A DNA stretch of 64,000 nt, from contig JBKQMG010000051.1 of the NCBI GenBank assembly GCA_052146815.1, positions 3,475-67,474 on the forward strand, read 5' to 3'. Each line of letters begins with the position of its first letter. Positions within the stretch are counted from its first letter, which is position 1. The notes under the pieces were generated by a model. It was not told the DNA's origin, did not search any database, and saw only the letters and a list, made by a program, of their open reading frames with translations. Both the position numbers and the translations under genes were made by a program. This stretch comes from DATJZH01 sp052146815 (GTDB taxonomy: Bacteria; Actinomycetota; Actinomycetes; Streptosporangiales; Streptosporangiaceae). Below are positions 42,827 through 51,350 of this stretch, piece after piece.

Positions 42827-45244
42827 GTGGAACATGCTGTGCCCGAAAGAGACATTCCCGGACACGCTATGCGCCAGGACGCAATGCACGCCGTGCCGGG
42901 AATAGTCCAGCCTGATCACGCGCCGATACCCGAGCAGCGCGGGCAGGCGGAGCGCGGGCAGCCGCCGGGCGGGCAGGCAGGGCCGGTTACCGGCCCCTCG
43001 CCGCCGCGCCCCGTCAAGTTCGACGCGCCCATCGAGACCAAGCTTCATGCCCCCACCGCGCGCAAAGAGTGGGTAGAGCGGGCCGAACTCGTTGACTACG
43101 TGGCGAGCGTGACCGCCAAGCTCCTGCTCGTCGACGCCCCGGCGGGCTTCGGCAAGACCACGCTCGTCGCGCAGTGGCGTGCCAGCCCCGCTGAGAGGCG
43201 CCGGTTCGCCTGGGTGTCGCTCGACGCGGGCGACAACGACCCCAGCCGGCTGTGGTGGCACGTCCTGTGCGCACTGGAGCGAGCCTGCCCGGAGTTCAGT
43301 GCCGGCGAGATGCTGGCCGCACGGCGCAGTCGGATCCCTGACTTCGCCGGATGGCTGCTTCCGCTCATGGTTAACGAGCTCGCTGCGCTGACCGAGCCGG
43401 TGGTAGTCGTGCTGGACGATTACCACCTGATCAAGGAACGCAGCTGCCACGATCAGCTCGCCGAGCTGCTGCTCCATCTGCCAGCGGGTGTGCAGCTCGT
43501 GCTGATTACCCGGGTGGATCCCCCGCTCCCGCTGGCGCGCCTGCGCGCGGTCGGCGCCATGGTGGAAATCCGGGCGCGCGAGCTGCGGTTCGCCCCCGCG
43601 CAGGCCGCTGAGCTGGTCGCCGCCACCGCCGCGATCGAGCTCAGCCAGCCGGACCTGGCCGATCTGGTCGACCGGACCGAAGGCTGGCCCGCGGGCATCT
43701 ACCTCGCCGCTTTGTCCCTGCGCGACCACCCGGCTCCGAGTGCGTTTATCCGCCAGTTCACCGGCGACAGCCGTTATGTCGTGGATTTCCTGGCCGAGGA
43801 GGTGCTCAGCCGGCAGCCAGAGGAAATCCGGCAGTTCCTCACCCGCACCTCGGTCCTCGGCCGATTCTGCGCGCCCCTTTGCGACGCCGTCGCCGGTTCG
43901 GACAACTCGGCCGAGATTGTTGACGTGCTCGAGCGGGAGAATCTCTTCGTCGTGCCCCTGGACGACACCCGGCAGTGGTTTCGCTATCACCATCTGTTCG
44001 CGCAGGTGCTGCAGAGCGAGCTGAGGCGGACCGAGCCGGAGATCGTGCCGGTGCTGCATCAGCGGGCCAGCGCGTGGCACCGCCAGTCGGGGTCGCCGGA
44101 GGAGGCCATCGCTCACGCGCACGCCGCCGCTGACGTCGCCGGGGTCATCGACCTGATCGCGACGCACTGGTACGCCTACATCGACTCGGGTCAGGTGGCG
44201 ACCGTCCGCGGCTGGCTGAGGTCACTGGGCGACGGCGCGGTCAGCGCTCATCCCGTGGCGGCGCACGTTGCCGCGTGGGCGGCGGCCCTGTCCGGCGACC
44301 GGGACTCGCTGCGGCGCTGGCTGCCGATCCTCGAGGACGCCCGCCATGACGAGCCGCTGCCGGACGGCATCCGCTCGATGCAGTCGTCGGCGGCTCTGCT
44401 CAAGGGCACCTTCGGATTCGACGGCCTGCGCCCGATGCGCGAGGCCGCCGCCAGGGCCGCCGATCTGGAACCCGAGCCGGCCTCGCCCTGGTACGCGCTG
44501 GCGCGGGCCGGCTACGCGACCGCACTCTACTGGAGCGGCGAGCCGGCGGCAGCCCTGAGAGCGGCGCAAGAGGCCGTGGCCAGCCCGTCCGGCATCGGGA
44601 TCATCCGCATGCTGGCCTTCGCCACCATGTCGCTGATGCAGGCAGACGAGGGCAACCTCGCGCGGGCGGAGCACCTGGCCCGCGCGGCCCGCCAGGTAGT
44701 CGCCGATGCCGACCCCGGTCTTGGCGACGCGCCGCAGAGCGCCCTGGCGTTCGCCGCCCTCGGCGCGGTGTACGCCAGGCGCGGTCAGCTCACCGACAGC
44801 CGCCGTGAACTGGAGCGCGCACTGCGGCTGCGGCGCAGGCAGTCGGGCGTCAGCCCGTGGGCCACCGTCGAGGTCCTGCTGCGGCTCGCGCCAGTGCTGG
44901 TCGACACCGGCGACCGGGCCGCTGCCGTCGCACTGCTCGGCGAAGCCCGGCAGCTGCTGACCGCCGCGCCGGACGGCGCGCAGGCCCAGCTCGCCCGGCT
45001 GGAGCGGGCCGAGCGGCGGCTCACCAGCCGGCCGCGCGAGGTAGCGCTGGCCGAGGCACTCACCGAACGGGAGCTGGCCGTGCTGCGGATGCTCCGCGGA
45101 TCTTTGTCGCTGCGCGAGATCGGGCAGGAGCTCTTTCTGTCGCAGAACACGATCAAGACCCATACCCGGGCTATTTACCGCAAGCTCGGCGTTTCCACCC
45201 GTACCGAGGCGATCACCCGGGGACACGACCTCGAGATCCTCTGA
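42827..45244 (+). CDS. LuxR-family ATP-binding transcriptional regulator (LAL/MalT-like), LAL2
   Basis: 805 residues from GTG 42827, preferred because GGGGAG lies 4 bases upstream; ATG 42869 is another option. Walker A APAGFGKTT at about 104-112, Walker B-like VVVLDDYHLI. The MalT-type NB-ARC region includes TEGWPAGIYLAALSLRDH and FRYHHLFAQVLQSELRR, followed by a TPR-like helical sensor region. The C-terminal LuxR HTH is LTERELAVLRML...SLREIGQELFLSQNTIKTHTRAIYRKLG. This is the most canonical of the three LAL genes. It has no obvious palindrome box of its own, so it could sit above the regulon. Confidence 0.93.
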   Translation: MEHAVPERDIPGHAMRQDAMHAVPGIVQPDHAPIPEQRGQAERGQPPGGQAGPVTGPSPPRPVKFDAPIETKLHAPTARKEWVERAELVDYVASVTAKLLLVDAPAGFGKTTLVAQWRASPAERRRFAWVSLDAGDNDPSRLWWHVLCALERACPEFSAGEMLAARRSRIPDFAGWLLPLMVNELAALTEPVVVVLDDYHLIKERSCHDQLAELLLHLPAGVQLVLITRVDPPLPLARLRAVGAMVEIRARELRFAPAQAAELVAATAAIELSQPDLADLVDRTEGWPAGIYLAALSLRDHPAPSAFIRQFTGDSRYVVDFLAEEVLSRQPEEIRQFLTRTSVLGRFCAPLCDAVAGSDNSAEIVDVLERENLFVVPLDDTRQWFRYHHLFAQVLQSELRRTEPEIVPVLHQRASAWHRQSGSPEEAIAHAHAAADVAGVIDLIATHWYAYIDSGQVATVRGWLRSLGDGAVSAHPVAAHVAAWAAALSGDRDSLRRWLPILEDARHDEPLPDGIRSMQSSAALLKGTFGFDGLRPMREAAARAADLEPEPASPWYALARAGYATALYWSGEPAAALRAAQEAVASPSGIGIIRMLAFATMSLMQADEGNLARAEHLARAARQVVADADPGLGDAPQSALAFAALGAVYARRGQLTDSRRELERALRLRRRQSGVSPWATVEVLLRLAPVLVDTGDRAAAVALLGEARQLLTAAPDGAQAQLARLERAERRLTSRPREVALAEALTERELAVLRMLRGSLSLREIGQELFLSQNTIKTHTRAIYRKLGVSTRTEAITRGHDLEIL

Positions 45245-45268
45245 CGTCACTTCGGGTAACCGCGCAAC

Positions 45269-45282
45269 CTCACCAGGGTGAA
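45269..45282 (+). promoter_or_regulatory. Compact 14-nt palindrome (box L) upstream of small gene
   Basis: CTCACC-AG-GGTGAA: the same arms as the long boxes but with 2 rather than 7 bases between the TCACC and GGTGA cores. A further GGGTGA (45294) and CTCACCC (45306) follow in opposite order. No clear -10 at the usual distance; TGTTAT (45312-45317) is a candidate. Confidence 0.5.
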
Positions 45283-45411
45283 AACTCCGTAACGGGTGAC
45301 GACGGCTCACCCTGTTATCGGGGAGGAATGACACAGCGCACGGCCCTGACCGAGGACCACGCCGCCGCGCACGGACAACGGTGCGCGCCGTCCGCAGGGA
45401 GGATGCCGATC

Positions 45412-45669
45412 ATGACGACGCTCAGCGAGGCGGGCTACCGGTACCGGATCATCCTGCGCGGCGAGTGCGGCTCGCTGCTGGCCGGGGTGCTCGGCGAGGC
45501 CACGATCGAAACCGGCCGGGGCCGCACCTGCGTGATCGCGTCCGTCCGGGACGAATCCGAGCTCTACGGCCTGCTGGACCGCTTCCAGGATCTGGCTCTG
45601 CATCTGGTCAGCCTGACCGAGCTCGGCAGCGAAGGCCAGGACACGGCCGAAGCCGCGGTCGCCCGCTGA
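45412..45669 (+). CDS. Small conserved protein of unknown function (paralogue of 48666 gene)
   Basis: 85 residues from ATG 45412, chosen for GGGAGG nine bases upstream; in-frame ATGs at 45328 and 45403 are alternatives. A predicted beta-alpha-beta pattern: YRYRIILRGECGS, TIETGRGRTCVIASVRDESELYGLLDRFQDLALHLVSLTEL. The gene at 48666 has the same layout (YYEIRVTGVLPPEAL, VVHGPLADQAALQGLLARLETLGVQVLEVRRM). The two paralogues flank LAL3, each behind a 14-nt palindrome. No function known; the domain could be a small ligand-binding or subunit-contact fold. Confidence 0.7.
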   Translation: MTTLSEAGYRYRIILRGECGSLLAGVLGEATIETGRGRTCVIASVRDESELYGLLDRFQDLALHLVSLTELGSEGQDTAEAAVAR

Positions 45670-45730
45670 GCCCGGCGGGCTAACCCGGCCGCACGGACGG
45701 CCAGCCGCTCCCTGGCCGGCGGTGCGATGG

Positions 45731-48442
45731 TCAGAGCAGGTCCAGCTCGCGAGCGCGGCGGACCGCCTCACCGCGCTGAGTGGCGGCCAGCTTCCGGTAG
45801 ATGCTCTTCAGGTGGGTCTTGACGGTATTGACCGAGATGTACATCTCGGCAGCGATCTCCGCGGTGCTCAGCATCGCCGAAACGTGCTGCAGCACCTCGC
45901 GCTCACGCTCGCTGAGCCGCTCGACGATCAAGGGCGCCGGCGCGCCGGACGGGCTCTGCCGCACGGCCGGTCCCGCCGGGCTGACCAGATCGGGCTCCAG
46001 CATGTGCCGGTAGGCGTGCGCAAGATCGGGATCGCGGCGGAGCACCGGCCGGATCCAGGCCCGCTCCAGCGCGAAGGGCAGGCGCAGCAGCTCGGGCTCC
46101 CCCAGCCGCAAGGCGCGCTCCAGGGCCCGGCGCCCCCGCCCCCGGTCGTCATCGGCGTAGCTGAGCTGTGCCTCCACCAGCAGATTGTCCAGGCTGGACA
46201 CGTCCGCCGGCTGCGAGCCTGGCGCGCTGACGATCGCCTGCCGGGCCGCGTCCGGGTCGCCGGCCGCGATCCAGGCCCGCGCGAGCGCGGCCGCGGCATC
46301 GGGACTCGTTCCAGAACCGGCGCGGTCAGCCATGTCGATTGCCGACCGGATGTCGGACCGTGCGGCGCAGGCCCGCGATTCCACCAGGGTCAGCCGGTGC
46401 TCCAGCCAGCCCGGTGGTGTCCATCCGTGCCGGGCCCGGCCGGCCAGCTGGGACGCTGCGCCGGGGCGCCCCTCGGCCAGGCTGCGGCGCGCAGCCACCA
46501 GGCAGGCCGTCGCGCTGAGCAGCCGGTCCGGGTGAGTGCGCAGGGCCTCGTCGGCGCGCTTGAGCTGGCCTCGTGCCCGCGACAGCTCATTGCGCTCGGT
46601 ATGGATGCACGCGAGCGCTACTTCGGCCGCGGGACTCACCGGACCGGTGAGCTCGCTGTCGGCCGTATCTGACGAGCCCACCTCGGCGGCGAGCACCGCA
46701 GCGCGGCTGAGGCGTCCGCGCAGAGCCTCGGCGAGCGCGAGGCGGCCGAGGCAGTCGGCTCGCTCAAGCTCGCAGTCCGCCGCTAGCGCCGCGGCCGCGC
46801 CCGCATCGAGGGCCGCGGCCGCCCCGTCGTGACGGCCGCGCCAGAACTCCACCGCGCCGCGCCCGGACATTACCTGGGCCCGCAGCTCGGGACGGCGGGC
46901 GAGCAGGTCAGCTGGAACTTTCCCGAGCAGTTCCTCAGCCTTGGCGACGGCCGCCGCGGCGGCCTCAAGATCTCCGGTGCGCCGGGACACCGCCAGGCGG
47001 ATCAGCGCGGCGGCCAGCCGGGAGGGAATCTCGGCGTCCGGCGGGAGCAGGTCGAGCATTTCCTCCGCCGCGGCGAGCGAGTCGGCGCTCCGGTCATCCT
47101 GCCCGCGGGCCAGCTCGATGGCGGCGTCGACGAGCAGCGGCTGCGGCTCCGTCAGCGCGCGGCCGCCCGGCATCTGGCTGAATCCCTCGGTGAGGTGCTC
47201 GCCGCCGCGCGGATCGATGAGCTGGCCCACGGCGAGCTCGTCGAGGACGGTCCGGGCGGCCAGCGGCCAGTCGCCGGCTGCCGCGGCGTGCCCGACCGCC
47301 TCGGTGAGCGCGCCGTGCCGCCGGTACCAGCCGGCGGCGCGCCGGTGCAGGTCCGGCAGCAGTTCGGGCTGATCCCGCCGCAGCTTGAGCCGCAGGACCG
47401 CGCCGAACAGCGCGTGGTAGCGGTACCAGCCCTGGCCGAGCGGCAGCACGAACGCGTTCGTCCTGGCCTGGACCGTCATTGCGTCCGCGGCCGATCCGTC
47501 GTCGGTCAGCTCGGCGGCAAGCTCCGCGCTGATCCGGTCCAGGATGCTGGTCCTCAGCAGGAAGTCGCGGATACGCGCGGGCTGAGTGTTGAGCACTTCG
47601 TCCACCAGATAGCCCGTCACGGCGCTGTCCTCGACGGCAAGCTCCTTGACGAACTGATCGGGATCGGGATGGCCGGCCATTGACATCGCGGCCAGGCGCA
47701 TGCCGGCCGCCCAGCCCTCCGTCCGCTCCGTCAGGGACTGCAGGGATTCCTCCGACAGCGTGACGCCGTGCTGGGCCATCAGCAGCCGGGCCTCGGAGGC
47801 GGCGAAGACCAGATCGGCGGTCCGGATCTCAGCCAGTTCACCGGTCAGGCGGTAGCGGTGCAGCGGGAGCAGCGGGTCCATCCGCGAGGCGACCACCAGC
47901 CGCAGGCCCGGGCCGGAGTTACGCAGCACGTATTCCAGGCCATCCAGCAGCCTGACGTCGGTCAGCAGGTGCAGGTCGTCGATGACCAGGGCCACCGACG
48001 GTTCCTGGGCGGCCAGCGCGGACGCCAGCCGCAGCAGGAATACATGATCGACCGAATGCCCGCGGGCCGGCACCGACAGGCCCTTCGGCACGGTTACTCC
48101 CGCGGCCCGGAGCGCCGCGACGACCGTGGCCCAGAAGGCCCGTGGCCGTTTGTCGTATTCGTCGAGATTGACCCAGGCGACGACGCCGGGGTCGGCGGCG
48201 GCCCAGAGCGCGAGGGCCATGGTCTTGCCGGCCCCCGGCGGCCCGGTCACCACGGTGAGCGGGCTGCTCGCGCCGCGGGCGATGAGCCTGCTGATCCGCG
48301 CTCGCGGGACAGCCCAGGCCGGCACGCCAGGCGGCGTGATCTTCGCCGCCAGCACCGGGTCGTCGGCTCCCGATGCTGGTCCTGAGCCGTGCCAGCCTGT
48401 CCTGCCGGTCCCTCGAGCGCCCGTGCTCGCTATCACCGACAT
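45731..48442 (-). CDS. LuxR-family ATP-binding transcriptional regulator (LAL/MalT-like), LAL3
   Basis: 903 residues from ATG 48442 (GTG 48445 one codon upstream), GGGGGGAGG directly ahead. Walker A TGPPGAGKT at about 66-74, Walker B-like VALVIDDLHLL. RTEGWAAGMRLAAMSM and YRYHALFGAVLRLKLRR are MalT-type motifs. A long Ala-rich TPR-like middle follows. C-terminal LuxR HTH: LSEREREVLQHVSAMLSTAEIAAEMYISVNTVKTHLKSIYRKL. A TTGACG/GATGTT pair about 18 bp apart in the upstream region is a plausible promoter, reading away from box M. Its recognition helix agrees closely with those of LAL1 and LAL2. Confidence 0.93.
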   Translation of the reverse strand: MSVIASTGARGTGRTGWHGSGPASGADDPVLAAKITPPGVPAWAVPRARISRLIARGASSPLTVVTGPPGAGKTMALALWAAADPGVVAWVNLDEYDKRPRAFWATVVAALRAAGVTVPKGLSVPARGHSVDHVFLLRLASALAAQEPSVALVIDDLHLLTDVRLLDGLEYVLRNSGPGLRLVVASRMDPLLPLHRYRLTGELAEIRTADLVFAASEARLLMAQHGVTLSEESLQSLTERTEGWAAGMRLAAMSMAGHPDPDQFVKELAVEDSAVTGYLVDEVLNTQPARIRDFLLRTSILDRISAELAAELTDDGSAADAMTVQARTNAFVLPLGQGWYRYHALFGAVLRLKLRRDQPELLPDLHRRAAGWYRRHGALTEAVGHAAAAGDWPLAARTVLDELAVGQLIDPRGGEHLTEGFSQMPGGRALTEPQPLLVDAAIELARGQDDRSADSLAAAEEMLDLLPPDAEIPSRLAAALIRLAVSRRTGDLEAAAAAVAKAEELLGKVPADLLARRPELRAQVMSGRGAVEFWRGRHDGAAAALDAGAAAALAADCELERADCLGRLALAEALRGRLSRAAVLAAEVGSSDTADSELTGPVSPAAEVALACIHTERNELSRARGQLKRADEALRTHPDRLLSATACLVAARRSLAEGRPGAASQLAGRARHGWTPPGWLEHRLTLVESRACAARSDIRSAIDMADRAGSGTSPDAAAALARAWIAAGDPDAARQAIVSAPGSQPADVSSLDNLLVEAQLSYADDDRGRGRRALERALRLGEPELLRLPFALERAWIRPVLRRDPDLAHAYRHMLEPDLVSPAGPAVRQSPSGAPAPLIVERLSEREREVLQHVSAMLSTAEIAAEMYISVNTVKTHLKSIYRKLAATQRGEAVRRARELDLL

Positions 48443-48496
48443 CACCCTCCCCCCAGCTGCCAGCCGGGCTCTGCCCAGCGGGCCGCCTGCCCTGCC

Positions 48497-48532
48497 TGGG
48501 TCCGGGGAGACCAGTGGGTCCGGGGAGACCAG
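48497..48532. repeat. 18-bp tandem duplication upstream of LAL3
   Basis: TGGGTCCGGGGAGACCAG occurs twice without a gap, in the LAL3 leader region. It may be a recent slippage event; each copy also has a short GGTC...GACC symmetry. Confidence 0.7.
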
Positions 48533-48593
48533 CTAGCATGCTCTACCCCAACATCTGTCGCATCCGGGTGACCCGTCAACAGTCTGCTGGGAT

Positions 48594-48607
48594 TTCACCA
48601 GGGTGAG
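48594..48607 (+). promoter_or_regulatory. Compact 14-nt palindrome (box M) upstream of small gene
   Basis: TTCACC-AG-GGTGAG, the same compact form as box L. CACGAT follows 23 nt later (48631-48636), the hexamer also seen after box J. An additional GTCACCCGCCGTGAG lies between them. It is also about 150 bases upstream of LAL3 on the other strand. Confidence 0.55.
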
Positions 48608-48665
48608 GAAGTCACCCGCCGTGAGTGGCGCACGATGCGCCCGGGCGTAGGACGGTGGAACCGGC

Positions 48666-49064
48666 ATGCCCATTTCCGAGCGGCTGGGGGCCTGGGTGAC
48701 ACCGTCCTACTACGAGATCCGCGTCACGGGAGTTCTGCCCCCGGAGGCTCTGCTGGACTTCGAGCGGCTGACCGCATCGGTGGAGCCGGTCGAGACGGTC
48801 GTGCACGGCCCGCTGGCTGATCAGGCGGCGCTGCAGGGGCTCCTGGCCCGGCTGGAGACGCTGGGCGTCCAGGTCCTGGAGGTGCGCCGCATGCGGTCGG
48901 AGGCGCGGCCTGCCCCGCCGCAGCCGTCTGCCGGGCCGGGGCTGCACGGGCTCCCGGCGCAGGATGCCGGCCAGACGGAGCACGGGCGCAGGGCGCAAGA
49001 CGCCAGGCAGGCCAGGCCCGGCGCGCCGCCGCGGCCTGGCCGGGAGGACCGGTCCGCCGGGTGA
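48666..49064 (+). CDS. Small conserved protein of unknown function (paralogue of 45412 gene)
   Basis: 132 residues from ATG 48666. Residues 1-80 contain SYYEIRVTGVLPPEALLDFERL and VEPVETVVHGPLADQAALQGLLARLETLGVQVLEVRRM, with the same beta/alpha layout as the 45412 product. The last 50 residues are Pro/Ala/Gly/Arg-rich and probably disordered. Divergent from LAL3, behind box M. No function recognised. Confidence 0.65.
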   Translation: MPISERLGAWVTPSYYEIRVTGVLPPEALLDFERLTASVEPVETVVHGPLADQAALQGLLARLETLGVQVLEVRRMRSEARPAPPQPSAGPGLHGLPAQDAGQTEHGRRAQDARQARPGAPPRPGREDRSAG

Positions 49065-49162
49065 GCGCCGCGTACGCGGCCGGGTCACCCGCCGCACGCA
49101 CCCGAGGTCCGGTCCTCGGATGCTCACGGGTGGCCGGGGGCTCCTCGCGAGCGGCCGGGAGC

Positions 49163-49774
49163 TCAGGGCCCGGCGCCCTCGGCCGGCGGCCCAGGCCGGC
49201 GGCGGTGATCGGCACGGGAGGCGAGCGCCGCTACCGCGTGCCCGGTGCCGGCCCCCACTGCCGAGCCGACCACAACGTCAGCGGGATAGTGCACGCCCGT
49301 ATGCACGCGGGAGTAGGCCACGGCGGCGGCAAGCAGGCGCAGCGGCAGGGCCAGCCGCGGCATCTCGCTGCCGACGGCGGCGGCGAAAGCGAAAGCCGAG
49401 GCGGAGTGCCCGGACGGAAAAGACGTCGAGTCGGGCATGGTGACCTGCCGGTCCTGCGGCGTGCCCGCGTCCGCCCGGTCCGGGCGCGGCCGGACATAGA
49501 CCCGCTTGATCCCCTGGTTCACCAGCGCCGACGTCACGCCGATCGCCACGGTCCCCCGCAGCGCGGCACGCCGTCCGGGGCGGCCGCCGGCGACGGCGAG
49601 CCCGGCCGCGATGGCCAGCCAGATCCGCGAATAGCTGGCGGCATCAGACAGGCGGCGCAGCGGCACGTCCAGCACAGGCGTCGGCGCGGCGGCGATCGCC
49701 AGGTACAGCGAGCGGTCGGCGGCGTCCAGCTGGCGCAGGGCAGCCTGAACCTGCTCGCGCACCGGGCCAGCCAT
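49163..49774 (-). CDS. PAP2-family phosphatase
   Basis: About 203 residues from ATG 49774 (ATG 49789 is an alternative; the open frame to 49939 overlaps the divergent gene). All three PAP2 motifs are present: KRVYVRPRP, SFPSGHSAS and SRVHTGVHYPAD, which give the phosphate-binding Lys/Arg and the catalytic His pair. Membrane helices surround them, so this is an integral lipid-type phosphatase (phosphatidic acid, undecaprenyl diphosphate or similar). It is transcribed divergently from a diacylglycerol-kinase-like gene only about 50 bases away, which suggests linked control of a lipid phosphorylation step. Confidence 0.88.
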   Translation of the reverse strand: MAGPVREQVQAALRQLDAADRSLYLAIAAAPTPVLDVPLRRLSDAASYSRIWLAIAAGLAVAGGRPGRRAALRGTVAIGVTSALVNQGIKRVYVRPRPDRADAGTPQDRQVTMPDSTSFPSGHSASAFAFAAAVGSEMPRLALPLRLLAAAVAYSRVHTGVHYPADVVVGSAVGAGTGHAVAALASRADHRRRPGPPAEGAGP

Positions 49775-49825
49775 AGCAGATGGTAACATCCGTGGACCAT
49801 GCAGTAGCCCGCGTCGGGGGGGCAC

Positions 49826-51241
49826 GTGCCGCAGCATAGAGCGCATCGTCCGCCGCTGCGCGAGCAAGCCGCAGCGCTGATATCCCTGCTCGCGGTGGCG
49901 GGGGCCGTGGTCCTGCTCCTCGCCGGGATCGTCGTGCATCTGGCGGCAGTACTGCTCACCATCGTCAGCCTGCTGGTCTTCGTCACGGCCGGGTGGTACG
50001 CCGTCTCCCGCCGCAGGCTCATCCGGCTGATCGCGCTGGCCGCCATGATCGCGGCCCTGGCGGCCCTGATTACGGGCCTGGTCTTCGCCGGCCTGCAGGT
50101 GCTCCGTTTTGTCCTCGTTCTGGTGCTGGCGGTGCTGTCACTGGCAGCGGCTCGCGGCGCGCTGCGCACGGTCACCGCCCGGCGCGGGGCTTCCGCCGGC
50201 CTGACACCGGCTGACCGCCCCCGCCATCCGGTGCTGATCATGAACCTGAAGTCCGGCGGCGGGAAGGCCGAGCGATTCGGGCTGGCGCGGGAGTGCGAGA
50301 AGCGCGGCATCGAGGCGGTGATCCTGCGGCCGGGCGACGACCTGCGCCAGCTGGCCGAGGACGCGGTCGGGCGGGGCGCCGACGTGATCGGCATGGCCGG
50401 CGGTGACGGCTCGCAGGCGCTGGTCGCCAGCGTGGCGATCCGGCACGATATCCCGCACGTGTGCATCCCGGCCGGAACGAGAAATCATTTCGCGCTGGAC
50501 CTCGGCCTCGACCGTGATGACGTGGTGGGCGCACTCGACGCGTTCGCCCACGGCGCGGACCGGCGGATCGACCTGGCCGCCGTCAACGGCCGGATCTTCG
50601 TGAACAACGTGTCGCTCGGGCTGTATGCGAAGGTCGTGCAGTCAGCGGAGTACCGGGACGCCAAGGTCAAGACGGCCGCGTCCATGCTGCCGGATCTGAT
50701 CGGCCCGGACGCGGTCCCCTTCGATCTGCGGTTCCGGGGACCGGACGGGGCCGAGTGCCCGACCGCCCAGATGATCCTGGTCTCCAATGACCCCTACCAG
50801 CTGGACTCGATCGGCAGCGGGGGCACGCGCGAGCGGCTCGACCTCGGGGTACTCGGCATTGTGGCCGCCCAGATCAGCAGCGCCGACGAGGCGAGGCGTT
50901 TCGTCGCGCTGCAGGCGGCCGGGCAGATCCACCGGTACTCCGGCTGGCGCGAGTGGGCCGCGGCCAGGTTCCAGGTCAGCTCGGCCGCGCCGGTCGAGGC
51001 CGGAGTGGACGGGGAGGCCCTGGTGCTGGACCCGCCGCTGGTGTTCGAGTCGCTGCCGGGCGCGCTGCGGGTGCGGGTGCCGCGCCACGCCAGACGGCCC
51101 CCGGCAGCCGTGCGGGCGGTCCATCTGCTCTCCCGCTCCACCATCACCGAACTGGGCCGGGTGGCCGTCGGTCGCCCGGCTGAGCCGGCATCAGAGCGCC
51201 AGCCGCTGGAGGCCGGCGCTCCGGTTCCCTCAGGGAGCTAG
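49826..51241 (+). CDS. Diacylglycerol kinase catalytic-domain protein with N-terminal membrane helices
   Basis: 471 residues from GTG 49826, with a G-rich GGGGGGG just upstream. Residues 15-110 contain about four hydrophobic helices. The DAGK/YegS-type catalytic domain starts near 133: VLIMNLKSGGGKAERFGLARECEKRGIEAVIL, then the nucleotide motif GMAGGDGSQALVASVA, CIPAGTRNHFALDLGL and VNNVSLGLYAKVV. The C-terminal domain ends near 440. It probably phosphorylates a lipid at the membrane (diacylglycerol or a related alcohol). Paired head-to-head with a PAP2 phosphatase. Confidence 0.9.
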   Translation: MPQHRAHRPPLREQAAALISLLAVAGAVVLLLAGIVVHLAAVLLTIVSLLVFVTAGWYAVSRRRLIRLIALAAMIAALAALITGLVFAGLQVLRFVLVLVLAVLSLAAARGALRTVTARRGASAGLTPADRPRHPVLIMNLKSGGGKAERFGLARECEKRGIEAVILRPGDDLRQLAEDAVGRGADVIGMAGGDGSQALVASVAIRHDIPHVCIPAGTRNHFALDLGLDRDDVVGALDAFAHGADRRIDLAAVNGRIFVNNVSLGLYAKVVQSAEYRDAKVKTAASMLPDLIGPDAVPFDLRFRGPDGAECPTAQMILVSNDPYQLDSIGSGGTRERLDLGVLGIVAAQISSADEARRFVALQAAGQIHRYSGWREWAAARFQVSSAAPVEAGVDGEALVLDPPLVFESLPGALRVRVPRHARRPPAAVRAVHLLSRSTITELGRVAVGRPAEPASERQPLEAGAPVPSGS

Positions 51242-51350
51242 CGGCCGGGAGCGAGCAGTCGACCGCGGACTCCGGACAGCCCCGCCTCCTCACTCACCTC
51301 AGGCTCACCGGCGTCCGGATTCACCCGGGGGGCAGCGCTCCGTTGCCCGA

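Noticed and set aside
51242..51350. TCACC-like sequences between the DAGK and NDH-2 gene ends as further boxes
   Set aside because: Only half-sites (CTCACCT, TTCACCC) without a matching right arm, and no gene starts here since both neighbours end in this gap.
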